The position numbers and the translations under genes are program-made. A stretch of DNA of 9,960 bases from Chitinophagaceae bacterium. Its GTDB lineage: Bacteria > Bacteroidota > Bacteroidia > Chitinophagales > Chitinophagaceae. The DNA is taken from the NCBI GenBank assembly GCA_947489175.1, contig CANLED010000054.1, positions 1 through 9,960 on the forward strand. The letters are read 5' to 3'. This document shows positions 1 through 6,382 of this stretch, piece after piece. The notes under the pieces are model-generated. The model did no database searches. It saw nothing but the letters and a program-made list of their open reading frames with translations, and was not told the origin of the DNA. The first letter of the stretch is position 1; each line of letters starts with the position of its first letter.

Positions 1-1049
1 ATGCAGCTTCTGATGTTTCTCAAACAATTGTTATAGCGAAGACCAATCAATCCATTGCATTCAATCCACTACCAGCAAAAAGAACTGGGGATGCTGATTT
101 TACACCCGGCGCTACAACTACTTCGAGTTTAGCTATATCATATACAAGCTCTAACTTGTCTGTTGCAACAATTGTAAATGGAAATATTCGTGTTGTAGGT
201 GCAGGTGTTACTTCAATTACAGCAACACAACCAGGAAATGTTAACTACAATGCAGCAGCAGCAGTAAGCCAAACTTTAACAGTTACAGCACCACTTGTTT
301 ATTCATATTTACCAATATCGACAGCAATTCTTAGCGGTACACTGAGCACAGGAACTTTTGGAAACTTGGAAACCAATAATGCCAGCTATTATGTTGTAAA
401 TTCTACAACAAATGGTACAAGAAGAACTGATTGGTATGGAAGCACAACAATCAGCCAAGTTCCATCTACAGTTTCAAAATTAACCATCAATTATGATGGA
501 AAAAATTCAGTCAGTAGGACTCAAGTTCTTTATTTATACAATTGGGTTACAGCATTGTGGGTACGGATAGATTCAAGAAATGTAACTACAGCTGATGTAC
601 TGATAACAAATGTTCAGAATTCACCGATAAATTTTATATCTGCTACCGGCGAAATCAGGTTGAGGGTATTTAGTTCAGGAGGCACAAGAAATTACATTGC
701 ATCTGGAGATTTGATGAGCTTTAGCGTTGAAACAATCAGTGGTTTAAGAACAGTGGCTGCACCTACAATGATATTGAAGGAAAAACATCAACCTGAGTTT
801 ATTATTTATCCTAATCCAGCTTCTAAGAATATATTGATTCAGTATATGTTGAACAAAGAAGAAGTTGTTGAATTAACAGTTTTTAATTTGAGTGGTCAGT
901 TGGTGAAAAAATTTATAAACAATCAAAAGCAACCTATCGGAGATTATAAAAAGACCTTTGATATATCTGATTTGAAAAATGGTTTTTATTTAGTTAAGCT
1001 TTCAACACCAAGTTATGCTAAGACATTGAAACTAGTTGTTTCAAAATAG
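1..1049 (+). CDS. Secreted T9SS cargo protein with Ig-like repeat and C-terminal sorting domain (5' partial)
   Basis: This is the 3' end of a larger gene; the frame is open from base 3 to the TAG at 1047-1049, so about 348 residues are visible and the true start lies outside the window. In order it shows: a bacterial Ig-like repeat (residues ~12-97, with the typical PAKRTGDADF and VATIVNGNIRVVGAG segments); a beta-rich module (~98-250) containing NSTTNGTRRTDWYG and VRIDSRNVTTADVLI; and a type A T9SS sorting domain (~265-348) beginning IIYPNPASKN and ending LKLVVSK. In Bacteroidota such domains direct export through the outer membrane and are then cleaved, leaving the protein at the surface or released. 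The catalytic or binding part, if any, must lie upstream. A TTG at 156 is in frame but sits inside the Ig-like repeat, so it is not the start. The gene converges on the helicase gene downstream. Confidence 0.9.
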   Translation, partial: AASDVSQTIVIAKTNQSIAFNPLPAKRTGDADFTPGATTTSSLAISYTSSNLSVATIVNGNIRVVGAGVTSITATQPGNVNYNAAAAVSQTLTVTAPLVYSYLPISTAILSGTLSTGTFGNLETNNASYYVVNSTTNGTRRTDWYGSTTISQVPSTVSKLTINYDGKNSVSRTQVLYLYNWVTALWVRIDSRNVTTADVLITNVQNSPINFISATGEIRLRVFSSGGTRNYIASGDLMSFSVETISGLRTVAAPTMILKEKHQPEFIIYPNPASKNILIQYMLNKEEVVELTVFNLSGQLVKKFINNQKQPIGDYKKTFDISDLKNGFYLVKLSTPSYAKTLKLVVSK

Positions 1050-1154
1050 TTTAGAATAAAAAAAAGTGTTGTTTATTAAATAATAAACCTAAGAAAACGC
1101 GCTCATTAAATATTTTATAGTCCAGAGTGGGAAAAGGTAAACAGCTGAATGAGA

Positions 1155-1266
1155 TGAAGGGGCAAATATAGTTGAAGGGGTTGAAGGGGTTGAAGTGGTT
1201 TAAGTGGTTGAAGTAACTTCAACTTCCTCAACCCCTTCAACCCCTTCAACTATATTTGCCCCTTCA
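1155..1266. repeat. Long inverted repeat built of 9-bp GTTGAAGGG-type units
   Basis: Bases 1155-1193 are a perfect 39-bp reverse complement of 1228-1266. The left arm carries five successive 9-bp units from 1171 to 1215 (GTTGAAGGG twice, GTTGAAGTG, GTTTAAGTG, GTTGAAGTA). The right arm read on the minus strand carries four (1250 down to 1215). The centre holds a second perfect pairing, TTGAAGT (1208-1214) with ACTTCAA (1216-1222). The right arm ends one base before the minus-strand helicase stop codon (1268-1270). It fills most of the 218-base gap between two convergent genes, so a role as two-way terminator or mRNA 3'-end stabiliser is plausible, but there is no clear T-run. The rest of the gap (1050-1154) shows nothing I can assign. 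Confidence 0.85.
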
Positions 1267-1267
1267 A

Positions 1268-2506
1268 CTATTTTTTAACAATCACAGGTTTAGTCCTTGC
1301 AGCCGCAGGAGCACTTGCTTTGGGCTTCTGTGTAAATTTTCCCGCTGGTTTTGGTCCACCATAAGCGGGTCCTGCGCCAAGTTTTTCTGGAATGGCAACT
1401 TTTTCAACCTCTTTGCCAATCAACTTTTCAATTCGTTGAAACTTATATTGCTCTTCTTGGTTTACAAGCGTTATCGCAGTTCCTTTGGTTTCTGCCCTGG
1501 CTGTTCTACCAATACGGTGCACATAATCTTCTCCATCTGTTGGTACGTCATAGTTTACCACCAAATCAATTTGATCTATGTCAATTCCCCGGCTCAAAAT
1601 ATCGGTAGCTATTAAAATGGGCAATCGCTTTGAAGAAAAGGCTTGAAGCACTTCCTCTCGTTGATTTTGTTCAAGGTCTGAATGTATTTCTTTTGCATCA
1701 TACCCTAACTTTTGTAACTGCAAGGTTAGTTGCTTCACCGTCTGTTTTTTTGAACAAAAGATCAATGTCGATTGATGTGCCTTGTTCGAAAGAATGTATT
1801 GAACCAAAGGAATTTTTTGGGGTTCATAAACCACGTAAGCCTCTTGTTTGATGCTTTCTGGTGGTTTCGACAAGGCTACGCTCACTTCAACGGGTGATTT
1901 TAAAATCGCCTTGGCCAATTGATTAATCCGTGGTGGCATGGTTGCCGAAAACATCAGTGTTTGTCGCTCTTTTGGCAAATAAGAAATGATCCGCATGATG
2001 TCTTCATTGAACCCCATGTCTAACATCCTGTCAGCCTCATCTAAAATCAGGTATCTAAGCTCCTTCATTTTTACATAACCCATGTTCAAATGAGAAATTA
2101 ATTTACCTGGTGTTGCTACTACGATGTCAACTCCTTTTGACAATGCCTGTTTTTCACGCACAAAACTTTCTCCATCGCCACCGCCATAAATGGCAATTGA
2201 ACTGATGGAACTAAAGTATGTTAGTCCGTCGAGGTGACTGCTGATTTGTATAGCAAGTTCTCTCGTTGGAACTACAATAAGTGCGTGTACTTCTGAGTCA
2301 TTAAAATCGGCAGACATCAGCTTATGAAGTATGGGCAGCAGAAAGGCTGCAGTTTTTCCTGTCCCTGTTTGTGCAGAGGCAATGATGTCGTGGCCTTCTA
2401 AAATTACGGGTATTGCTTTTTGTTGAATGAGGGTAGGGCTTTTATAGCCGCTAGACGAAAGGCTGTCTTGAAGCGATTCGTGAAAATTAAATGATGAGAA
2501 ATCCAA
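1268..2506 (-). CDS. DEAD-box ATP-dependent RNA helicase, RhlE-like
   Basis: Cytoplasmic RNA-unwinding ATPase of the RhlE-like branch, with roles in ribosome assembly, RNA turnover or cold growth expected from the family. Numbered from the longest frame (TTG at 2549-2551), the motifs are: Q motif around G35-P48, motif I AQTGTGKT (60-67), Ia PTRELA (95-100), TPGKL (147-151), DEAD (171-174), SAT (202-204), IFCSKK (264-269), ATDILSRGIDI (315-325) and HRIGRTAR (345-352). The two RecA-like domains are complete. A basic, Ala/Pro/Lys-rich tail of about 45 residues follows and probably contacts RNA. I place the start at the TTG of 2504-2506 (412 residues), because a good promoter lies at 2533-2562, inside the longer reading frame, and because family members begin just before the FSSFNFHESL segment. 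No ATG lies before the Q motif. It is divergent from the lipoprotein at 2644. Confidence 0.93.
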   Translation of the reverse strand: MDFSSFNFHESLQDSLSSSGYKSPTLIQQKAIPVILEGHDIIASAQTGTGKTAAFLLPILHKLMSADFNDSEVHALIVVPTRELAIQISSHLDGLTYFSSISSIAIYGGGDGESFVREKQALSKGVDIVVATPGKLISHLNMGYVKMKELRYLILDEADRMLDMGFNEDIMRIISYLPKERQTLMFSATMPPRINQLAKAILKSPVEVSVALSKPPESIKQEAYVVYEPQKIPLVQYILSNKAHQSTLIFCSKKQTVKQLTLQLQKLGYDAKEIHSDLEQNQREEVLQAFSSKRLPILIATDILSRGIDIDQIDLVVNYDVPTDGEDYVHRIGRTARAETKGTAITLVNQEEQYKFQRIEKLIGKEVEKVAIPEKLGAGPAYGGPKPAGKFTQKPKASAPAAARTKPVIVKK

Positions 2507-2532
2507 GCTGTTATATTTTTTTATATGTAATG

Positions 2533-2562
2533 CAAAGGTAGTTCTTTTCAAAAGGAACGCAA
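2533..2562 (-). promoter_or_regulatory. Bacteroidota-type promoter for the DEAD-box helicase gene
   Basis: On the minus strand a TTG -33 element (plus 2560-2562) is followed after 19 bases by TACCTTTG (plus 2533-2540), an exact fit to the -7 box TAnnTTTG. The expected transcription start is near 2528. This is downstream of the longest possible start (2551) and about 22 bases upstream of the TTG at 2506. Confidence 0.7.
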
Positions 2563-2565
2563 TTA

Positions 2566-2596
2566 TTGAATCAATGCTCTTTTATTGGTAATTTTG
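2566..2596 (+). promoter_or_regulatory. Bacteroidota-type promoter for the lipoprotein gene at 2644
   Basis: TTG at 2566-2568, then 20 bases, then TAATTTTG at 2589-2596, an exact TAnnTTTG match. The predicted transcription start is near 2600, giving a leader of about 43 bases before the ATG at 2644. Its -33 element is only 3 bases from the -33 element of the divergent helicase promoter. Confidence 0.68.
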
Positions 2597-2643
2597 CTAC
2601 TCAAATGGGTTTTACAGTGTTTTGGAAGCTTTAAAATATTTCT

Positions 2644-3672
2644 ATGAAAAGGTTCGGTGTATTATATTCAACTTCAATTTTGTTTTTAACATTTGTATTT
2701 TCAACTGGCTGCAGCAATGCACAGTCAGATTCAAACATAGGCAATATTCCAGCAACCTTAAAACCTGAAAAGAAGACGGAGGTCATAGCTGTGATCGATT
2801 CTGCTTCTTACAAGGCTCGGATGATAAAAATGGCCAATGGCGACAGTTCCAAGAAATGGAAATTCAATAATACATACCCCAAAGTTGGTGCCATCTTACC
2901 TTTCAACCGAATTATCGCTTATTATGGTAATCTTTATTCTACCAGGATGGGGATACTAGGGGAGTTGCCCAAGCCTCAAATGTTTGCCAAACTTAAAAAG
3001 GAAATGACAGCTTGGCAGCAAGCAGATCCTGAAACGCCCGTTATTCCTGCCTTGCATTATATTGTAACAACTGCCCAAGCATCACCAGGAGATCGTGGAT
3101 TGTATAGGTTGAGGATGCCATTTTCTGAGATTGACAAAATCATGGCTATGGCAAAAGAAATTGATGCCCTTGTCTTTCTGGATGTGCAAGTTGGATTAAG
3201 CAATTTAAGAGATGAAATTCCAGTACTCGAAAAATATCTTAAAAACCCTAAAGTCCATCTTGGAATCGATCCAGAATTTTCAATGAAAGGTGGCCAAAAA
3301 CCAGGTTCGGTAATTGGCAGTTTTGATGCAGCTGATGTGAATTATGTAGCAAACTACTTGACTAATTTAGTGAATAAATACAACCTTCCACCAAAAATTT
3401 TGGTTCTTCATCGCTTCACACAGTCTATGCTAAAAAATACGGCAATGATAGAAAAACGCCCTGAAGTTCAGTTTGTGGTAGACATGGATGGTTGGGGTTC
3501 TCCTTCCAGAAAAATAGATACTTATAAACATTTTGTATATGCAGAGCCTATTCAATTTACAGGGTTCAAATTATTTTACAAGAATGATTTAAAGCACGCT
3601 CCTAATAGGTTACTAACAACAAAAGAGCTACTTGCCCTTAAACCTGTACCAATGTATATTCAATATCAATAA
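2644..3672 (+). CDS. Lipoprotein of unknown function, predicted TIM-barrel-like fold
   Basis: A 342-residue protein with an N-terminal hydrophobic signal (residues 5-20) ending in STGC, giving a probable lipidated Cys23; it should therefore be anchored in the periplasm or outer membrane. The mature part has a regular alternation of beta-strand-like and helix-like segments. Acidic or polar residues lie at strand ends: GIDPEFSM (207-214), PGSVIGSFDAADVN (220-233), HRFTQSM (256-262) and DMDGWG (280-285). This pattern suggests a TIM barrel of the glycoside-hydrolase type, but I cannot name a catalytic pair with confidence. I recall similar proteins, annotated only as hypothetical or lipoprotein, in other Bacteroidota and in actinobacteria. 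The ATG at 2644 fits the signal peptide and lies about 43 bases downstream of the likely transcription start. It appears to be monocistronic, with a hairpin just after the stop. Confidence 0.85.
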   Translation: MKRFGVLYSTSILFLTFVFSTGCSNAQSDSNIGNIPATLKPEKKTEVIAVIDSASYKARMIKMANGDSSKKWKFNNTYPKVGAILPFNRIIAYYGNLYSTRMGILGELPKPQMFAKLKKEMTAWQQADPETPVIPALHYIVTTAQASPGDRGLYRLRMPFSEIDKIMAMAKEIDALVFLDVQVGLSNLRDEIPVLEKYLKNPKVHLGIDPEFSMKGGQKPGSVIGSFDAADVNYVANYLTNLVNKYNLPPKILVLHRFTQSMLKNTAMIEKRPEVQFVVDMDGWGSPSRKIDTYKHFVYAEPIQFTGFKLFYKNDLKHAPNRLLTTKELLALKPVPMYIQYQ

Positions 3673-3678
3673 AAAGCA

Positions 3679-3707
3679 AAGAGGTCCAGAAACTATCCAG
3701 ACCTCTT
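3679..3707 (+). terminator. Hairpin after the lipoprotein gene, possible terminator
   Basis: AAGAGGTC (3679-3686) pairs perfectly with GACCTCTT (3700-3707) across a 13-base loop, starting 7 bases after the TAA of the gene ending at 3672. The following sequence is T-rich but broken by G (TAGTAGTTGGTTTTGG), so it is not a textbook intrinsic terminator. Confidence 0.45.
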
Positions 3708-3764
3708 AGTAGTTGGTTTTGGTTATTGTCAAAACGAGTTTGTTTTGAAACTTCTTAATTGAAA

Positions 3765-3794
3765 TTGTTTGATTTAATTTGAACTTTAAATTTA
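3765..3794 (+). promoter_or_regulatory. Possible promoter of the DUF985 cupin gene
   Basis: TTG at 3765-3767 is followed after 19 bases by TAAATTTA (3787-3794), which matches the TAnnTTTG box at all fixed positions except the last. The predicted transcription start lies about 29 bases before the ATG at 3827. The region is very AT-rich, so a chance match is quite possible. Confidence 0.35.
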
Positions 3795-3826
3795 ATTAAT
3801 TTTTTTTATTCATCAATTTTTTCTTC

Positions 3827-4324
3827 ATGAATTTTCAGGAGTTAATCAGTTTTTATGGACTTCTTCCACATCCTGAAGGAGGTTTTTACAAAAGGACTTA
3901 TGCTGCTGATAAAGTTATTTCCAAAGATTGTTTGGGTGATGAATTTGATGGAGAAAGATTAATATCAACTGCGATATATTATTTACTCACACCTGGAACA
4001 TTTTCTGCTTTTCATAGAATAAAAAGCGATGAACTGTGGCATTTTTACCAAGGTACGTCACTTCATATTCATGTAATTCATCTAAGAGGAAATTACGAAA
4101 TTTTAAAACTTGGTGATAATCTGTTAAATGGAGAATCCTTTCAGCATTTAGTAAAAGCAGGTTCTTGGTTTGCTTCTGTTCCATCAAACCCTGATGGATA
4201 CTCATTTGTAGGCTGCACGGTTTCACCAGGATTTGATTTCAATGATTTTGAACTTGCAGATCGAGAAATGCTATCAAGTGCTTTTCCCCAACATGAATTG
4301 ATTATAAAAAAATTTACGCGTTGA
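3827..4324 (+). CDS. Cupin superfamily protein, DUF985 family
   Basis: A 165-residue cytoplasmic single-domain cupin; no signal peptide or membrane segment is seen. The family pattern is clear along its length: GLLPHPEGGFYKRTY (11-25), STAIYYLL (47-54), FHRIKSDELWHFYQG (62-76), then a KAGSWFASVP segment, and VGCTVSPGFDFNDFELADRE near the C-terminus. In cupins the His and acidic residues of the HR..SDE.WH segment (here H63, E69, H72) commonly line the metal or ligand pocket. Family members are small, dimeric, and mostly without an established reaction; some have been linked to sugar-nucleotide-type or ureidoglycolate-like chemistry, which I cannot confirm here. Length is normal for the family and the ATG at 3827 is the natural start. 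It is transcribed alone and ends against convergent genes. Confidence 0.9.
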   Translation: MNFQELISFYGLLPHPEGGFYKRTYAADKVISKDCLGDEFDGERLISTAIYYLLTPGTFSAFHRIKSDELWHFYQGTSLHIHVIHLRGNYEILKLGDNLLNGESFQHLVKAGSWFASVPSNPDGYSFVGCTVSPGFDFNDFELADREMLSSAFPQHELIIKKFTR

Positions 4325-4326
4325 TT

Positions 4327-4371
4327 CCGCTATATTATGCATTGTTGCAGATGAAGTATAGCGGTAGTTTT
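4327..4371 (+). terminator. Probable intrinsic terminator of the DUF985 gene
   Basis: CCGCTATA (4327-4334) pairs with TATAGCGG (4357-4364) around a 22-base loop, followed at once by TAGTTTTTGGG. It begins two bases after the stop codon of the cupin gene. The long loop weakens it, but the position, GC-containing base of the stem and T-run all fit. Confidence 0.6.
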
Positions 4372-4394
4372 TGGGTTCATTTATTTAGATCCTT

Positions 4395-4450
4395 GCATCC
4401 TTAATTAATGGTGGCTTCGGCAGGCTCAGCCACCATTAAAATAGGGATGC
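4395..4450. repeat. REP-like palindrome between convergent genes
   Basis: TTAATGGTGGCT (4405-4416) is a perfect 12-bp inverted repeat of AGCCACCATTAA (4428-4439) around TCGGCAGGCTC. An outer GCATCC (4395-4400) pairs with GGATGC (4445-4450). The core, a GC-rich stem enclosing TTCGGCAGGCTCA, resembles the TTCGACAAGCTCA-type palindromes I recall scattered between genes in many Bacteroidota. It lies between the 3' ends of the cupin gene (+) and the minus-strand anti-sigma gene. Confidence 0.65.
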
Positions 4451-4468
4451 TCTGCCACCACCTAAAAA

Positions 4469-4819
4469 CTAAGCCGACAATCTGCTTATAACAAAAAATC
4501 CAATTACCACAATTCCAATCAATAGGATGATTGCCAGCATAATCCATCCTGGAAATAATATGGTTTTATCAGTATATCTTTTTCTTTTGCGGAGGTTGTT
4601 GCGGATATATTTGCTGAGGTTTTGTTGAACTGCATTCAGATCTTTCTTGTTTATTTGTTGCAATCCTTCCAATGCATCCGCTTCAAAAGAATCCTCCATC
4701 ATGGATTCTTCCAACTTATATCTTTCTTCTTCAGATAAATTATTGTTGAGATAATCCTCCATTAAAGGAAGATTTTTATCGACATTGTTATTGTTGGTAT
4801 GCTTATGGTTAATTTTCAT
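4469..4819 (-). CDS. Small tail-anchored membrane protein, putative anti-sigma factor
   Basis: A 116-residue protein with a hydrophilic N-terminal part (1-86) and a single membrane segment at about 87-111, followed by only a few residues. The N-terminal segment MEDYLNNNLSEEERYKLEESM and the following E-D-x-F-E-A-D-A-L-E-G (42-52) match a short helical motif common at the start of Bacteroidota proteins encoded beside ECF sigma factors. A basic stretch (RKRKR, 77-81) just before the membrane segment predicts a cytoplasmic N-terminus. Its start overlaps the 3' end of the sigma-factor gene by 11 bases, implying translational coupling and a shared function. Inference: it holds the sigma factor at the inner membrane. 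It lacks any periplasmic sensor domain and the zinc-type HXXXCXXC motif, so the signal it senses is unclear. Confidence 0.75.
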   Translation of the reverse strand: MKINHKHTNNNNVDKNLPLMEDYLNNNLSEEERYKLEESMMEDSFEADALEGLQQINKKDLNAVQQNLSKYIRNNLRKRKRYTDKTILFPGWIMLAIILLIGIVVIGFFVISRLSA

Positions 4820-5393
4820 TTTTGTGCATTTTTGTTTCCAACATCAATCTTAGGTTTCTCTTCCCGTTTTGAATATTACTCTTTATTTGTTGAAAATTAA
4901 GTCCCGTTTTATTTTCAATTTCACGATAAGATAATTTATGCAGGTAAAATAAATTGATGCAATTAGATTGATCTTTATTTAGGTTCTGTAAAGATTCTTG
5001 TAAAATTTCAAGCTTATCTTGTAATAAGTACTCACGTAATTTTAATCCTGAATCATCTTCTGCTGTTAATTCTAGGTCATCAATTTCTTGAGCTGAATAC
5101 TGCATTTTATTGGATGAATTTCTTAATTGCATCAAACATTGGTTCTTTGCAACACTGTATAACCAACTTTTAAAATAAGGGATTTCGTATTTTACAACTT
5201 CTTTGATGACCTTCTCAAACACTTGTTGGGTGGCATCTTGAGCTAAAGTTTGATCTTTCAAATATTTTATGCATACACCAAAAACCAAAAGACTGTATCT
5301 CTCAAGCATTTCACCTAAATATTGGTTTTGTGTTGTTTGTTTAAACAGCGTCAATAATTCTGTATCAGTATGTTGTGAAATTTTTTTTGACAC
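4809..5393 (-). CDS. RNA polymerase sigma-70 family (ECF-type) sigma factor
   Basis: A 194-residue alternative sigma factor with only regions 2 and 4. Region 2 spans about 27-92, including the FGVCIKYLKDQTLAQDATQQVF helix pattern and the FKSWLYSVAKNQCL segment that in this family melts and reads the -10 region. Region 4 spans about 132-188, with the helix-turn-helix LSYREIENKTGLNFQQIKSNI. A 35-residue acidic linker separates them. It should direct core polymerase to a small regulon that cannot be predicted from sequence. The start is GTG at 5391-5393; an ATG 10 bases upstream is out of frame. It lies 50 bases after tauE-like and overlaps the anti-sigma-like gene by 11 bases. I see no TAnnTTTG box in the 50-base gap, so it may be co-transcribed with the genes before it or read from a self-specific promoter. 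Confidence 0.92.
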   Translation of the reverse strand: MSKKISQHTDTELLTLFKQTTQNQYLGEMLERYSLLVFGVCIKYLKDQTLAQDATQQVFEKVIKEVVKYEIPYFKSWLYSVAKNQCLMQLRNSSNKMQYSAQEIDDLELTAEDDSGLKLREYLLQDKLEILQESLQNLNKDQSNCINLFYLHKLSYREIENKTGLNFQQIKSNIQNGKRNLRLMLETKMHKNEN

Positions 5394-5443
5394 TTTTCAG
5401 CATTTATCTATTCGTTAGATGCAGACAATAAAAGAATCCATAA

Positions 5444-5833
5444 TTATTTCTTGCCAGTAAACAGAAGTTTCAATGCCAACAAAATCATCACAACAGCAAA
5501 AACTTTTTTAACGGTTTCTTGTGGAAGGCTTAACGAAAATTTACTGCCAACATAACTACCTATCAAAAAACCAACGGCCAATAAACCTGCATATTTAAAA
5601 TCAACATAGCCCTTCTTGTAATAATTTATCACTCCAAATATTCCAACAGGAAATAAGATCATTGCCAATGAAATTCCCTGTGCTTTGTGCTGACTCAACC
5701 CCAATATCAATACCAACGCAGGAACAATTAACACACCTCCTCCAATACCTACCATTCCACCCAAAAATCCCGCTGCCATTCCAATTAAAATTAAAATAAG
5801 AAGTGTCTGCATTGTAATTTTTTTATTCTCCAT
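5444..5833 (-). CDS. TauE/SafE family membrane permease, half-size
   Basis: A 129-residue, very hydrophobic inner-membrane protein with about four or five membrane segments (near 9-29, 30-47, 53-71, 81-99 and 107-125). The segment GFLGGMVGIGGGVLIVPAL (22-40) is the hallmark of the TauE/SafE family (sulfite exporter or other sulfur-compound transport). Full-length members have about 250 residues and two such halves, so this is a one-repeat form, which probably acts as a homodimer or with a partner encoded elsewhere. There is no frameshift or remnant second half next to it, so it is not a broken gene. It starts at ATG 5831-5833, two bases after the ppa stop codon; M8 is an alternative start just before the first membrane segment. 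The substrate cannot be told from sequence. Confidence 0.88.
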   Translation of the reverse strand: MENKKITMQTLLILILIGMAAGFLGGMVGIGGGVLIVPALVLILGLSQHKAQGISLAMILFPVGIFGVINYYKKGYVDFKYAGLLAVGFLIGSYVGSKFSLSLPQETVKKVFAVVMILLALKLLFTGKK

Positions 5834-5835
5834 GT

Positions 5836-6378
5836 TTATGTAAACTTTTCAGTGTACCTACTTATAGCCTCATTGATAATTTGATACGCTTTTTCCTTTC
5901 CTTGAAACTCATCAACAATCACCGTTTTCTTTTCAAGTTTTTTATATTCCTCAAAGAAGTTTCTCAATTCTGCAAAAAAATGCAAGGGTAAATCTTCCAA
6001 TTTGTTGATGTAGTTTACACTTGGGTCGTTGTTGGCTACTGCAATGATTTTATCATCTGCATCGCCTGAATCTATCATTTGCATTACACCAATTACTTTT
6101 GAATCTACAAGGCAAACGGCCTGTACTGAAATACTAGACAACACTAAAATGTCTAATGGATCTTTATCTTCCCCTAAAGTCTTTGGTATGAATCCATAAT
6201 TAACAGGGTAGTGGAATGATGAATAAATAACTCGGTCTAACTTTAACAACCCAGTTGTTTTATCAATTTCGTATTTTGCCCTTGATCCTTTTGGTATTTC
6301 AATAATTGCATTAACAATCCTAGGCGCATCAGCACCATATTCCGTTCCATGCCAAGGATGTAAGGTGTATGTATTCAT
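5836..6378 (-). CDS. ppa: Inorganic pyrophosphatase, family I
   Basis: Soluble Mg-dependent enzyme that splits pyrophosphate into two phosphates and so pulls nucleic-acid, protein and activation reactions forward. At 180 residues it has the usual bacterial length. The family I signature DKDPLD is at 71-76. By alignment from memory with the E. coli enzyme, the active-site set is complete: E27, K35, E37, R49, Y61, D71, D73, D76, D103, D108, K110, Y145 and K146. Its ATG (6376-6378) is four bases after the crcB stop, and its stop is two bases before the TauE/SafE gene, so it sits inside a tight operon. Family I pyrophosphatase is strongly inhibited by fluoride, which makes the crcB neighbour meaningful. 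Confidence 0.97.
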   Translation of the reverse strand: MNTYTLHPWHGTEYGADAPRIVNAIIEIPKGSRAKYEIDKTTGLLKLDRVIYSSFHYPVNYGFIPKTLGEDKDPLDILVLSSISVQAVCLVDSKVIGVMQMIDSGDADDKIIAVANNDPSVNYINKLEDLPLHFFAELRNFFEEYKKLEKKTVIVDEFQGKEKAYQIINEAISRYTEKFT

Positions 6379-6382
6379 AAAT

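Noticed and set aside
1171..1250. Tandem 9-bp units taken as a CRISPR array or a coding repeat
   Set aside because: The units are far too short and contiguous for a CRISPR, there are no spacers, and no reading frame with a start and family resemblance runs through them.
1256..1851. Plus-strand open frames opposite the helicase gene
   Set aside because: They are antisense shadows of a complete DEAD-box gene, with Cys/Phe-rich sequence and no recognisable domain.
5394..5443. Small palindrome ATCTA-TTCGT-TAGAT (5406-5420) as an operator for the sigma gene
   Set aside because: A five-bp AT-rich stem is expected by chance, and nothing ties it to a known regulator site.
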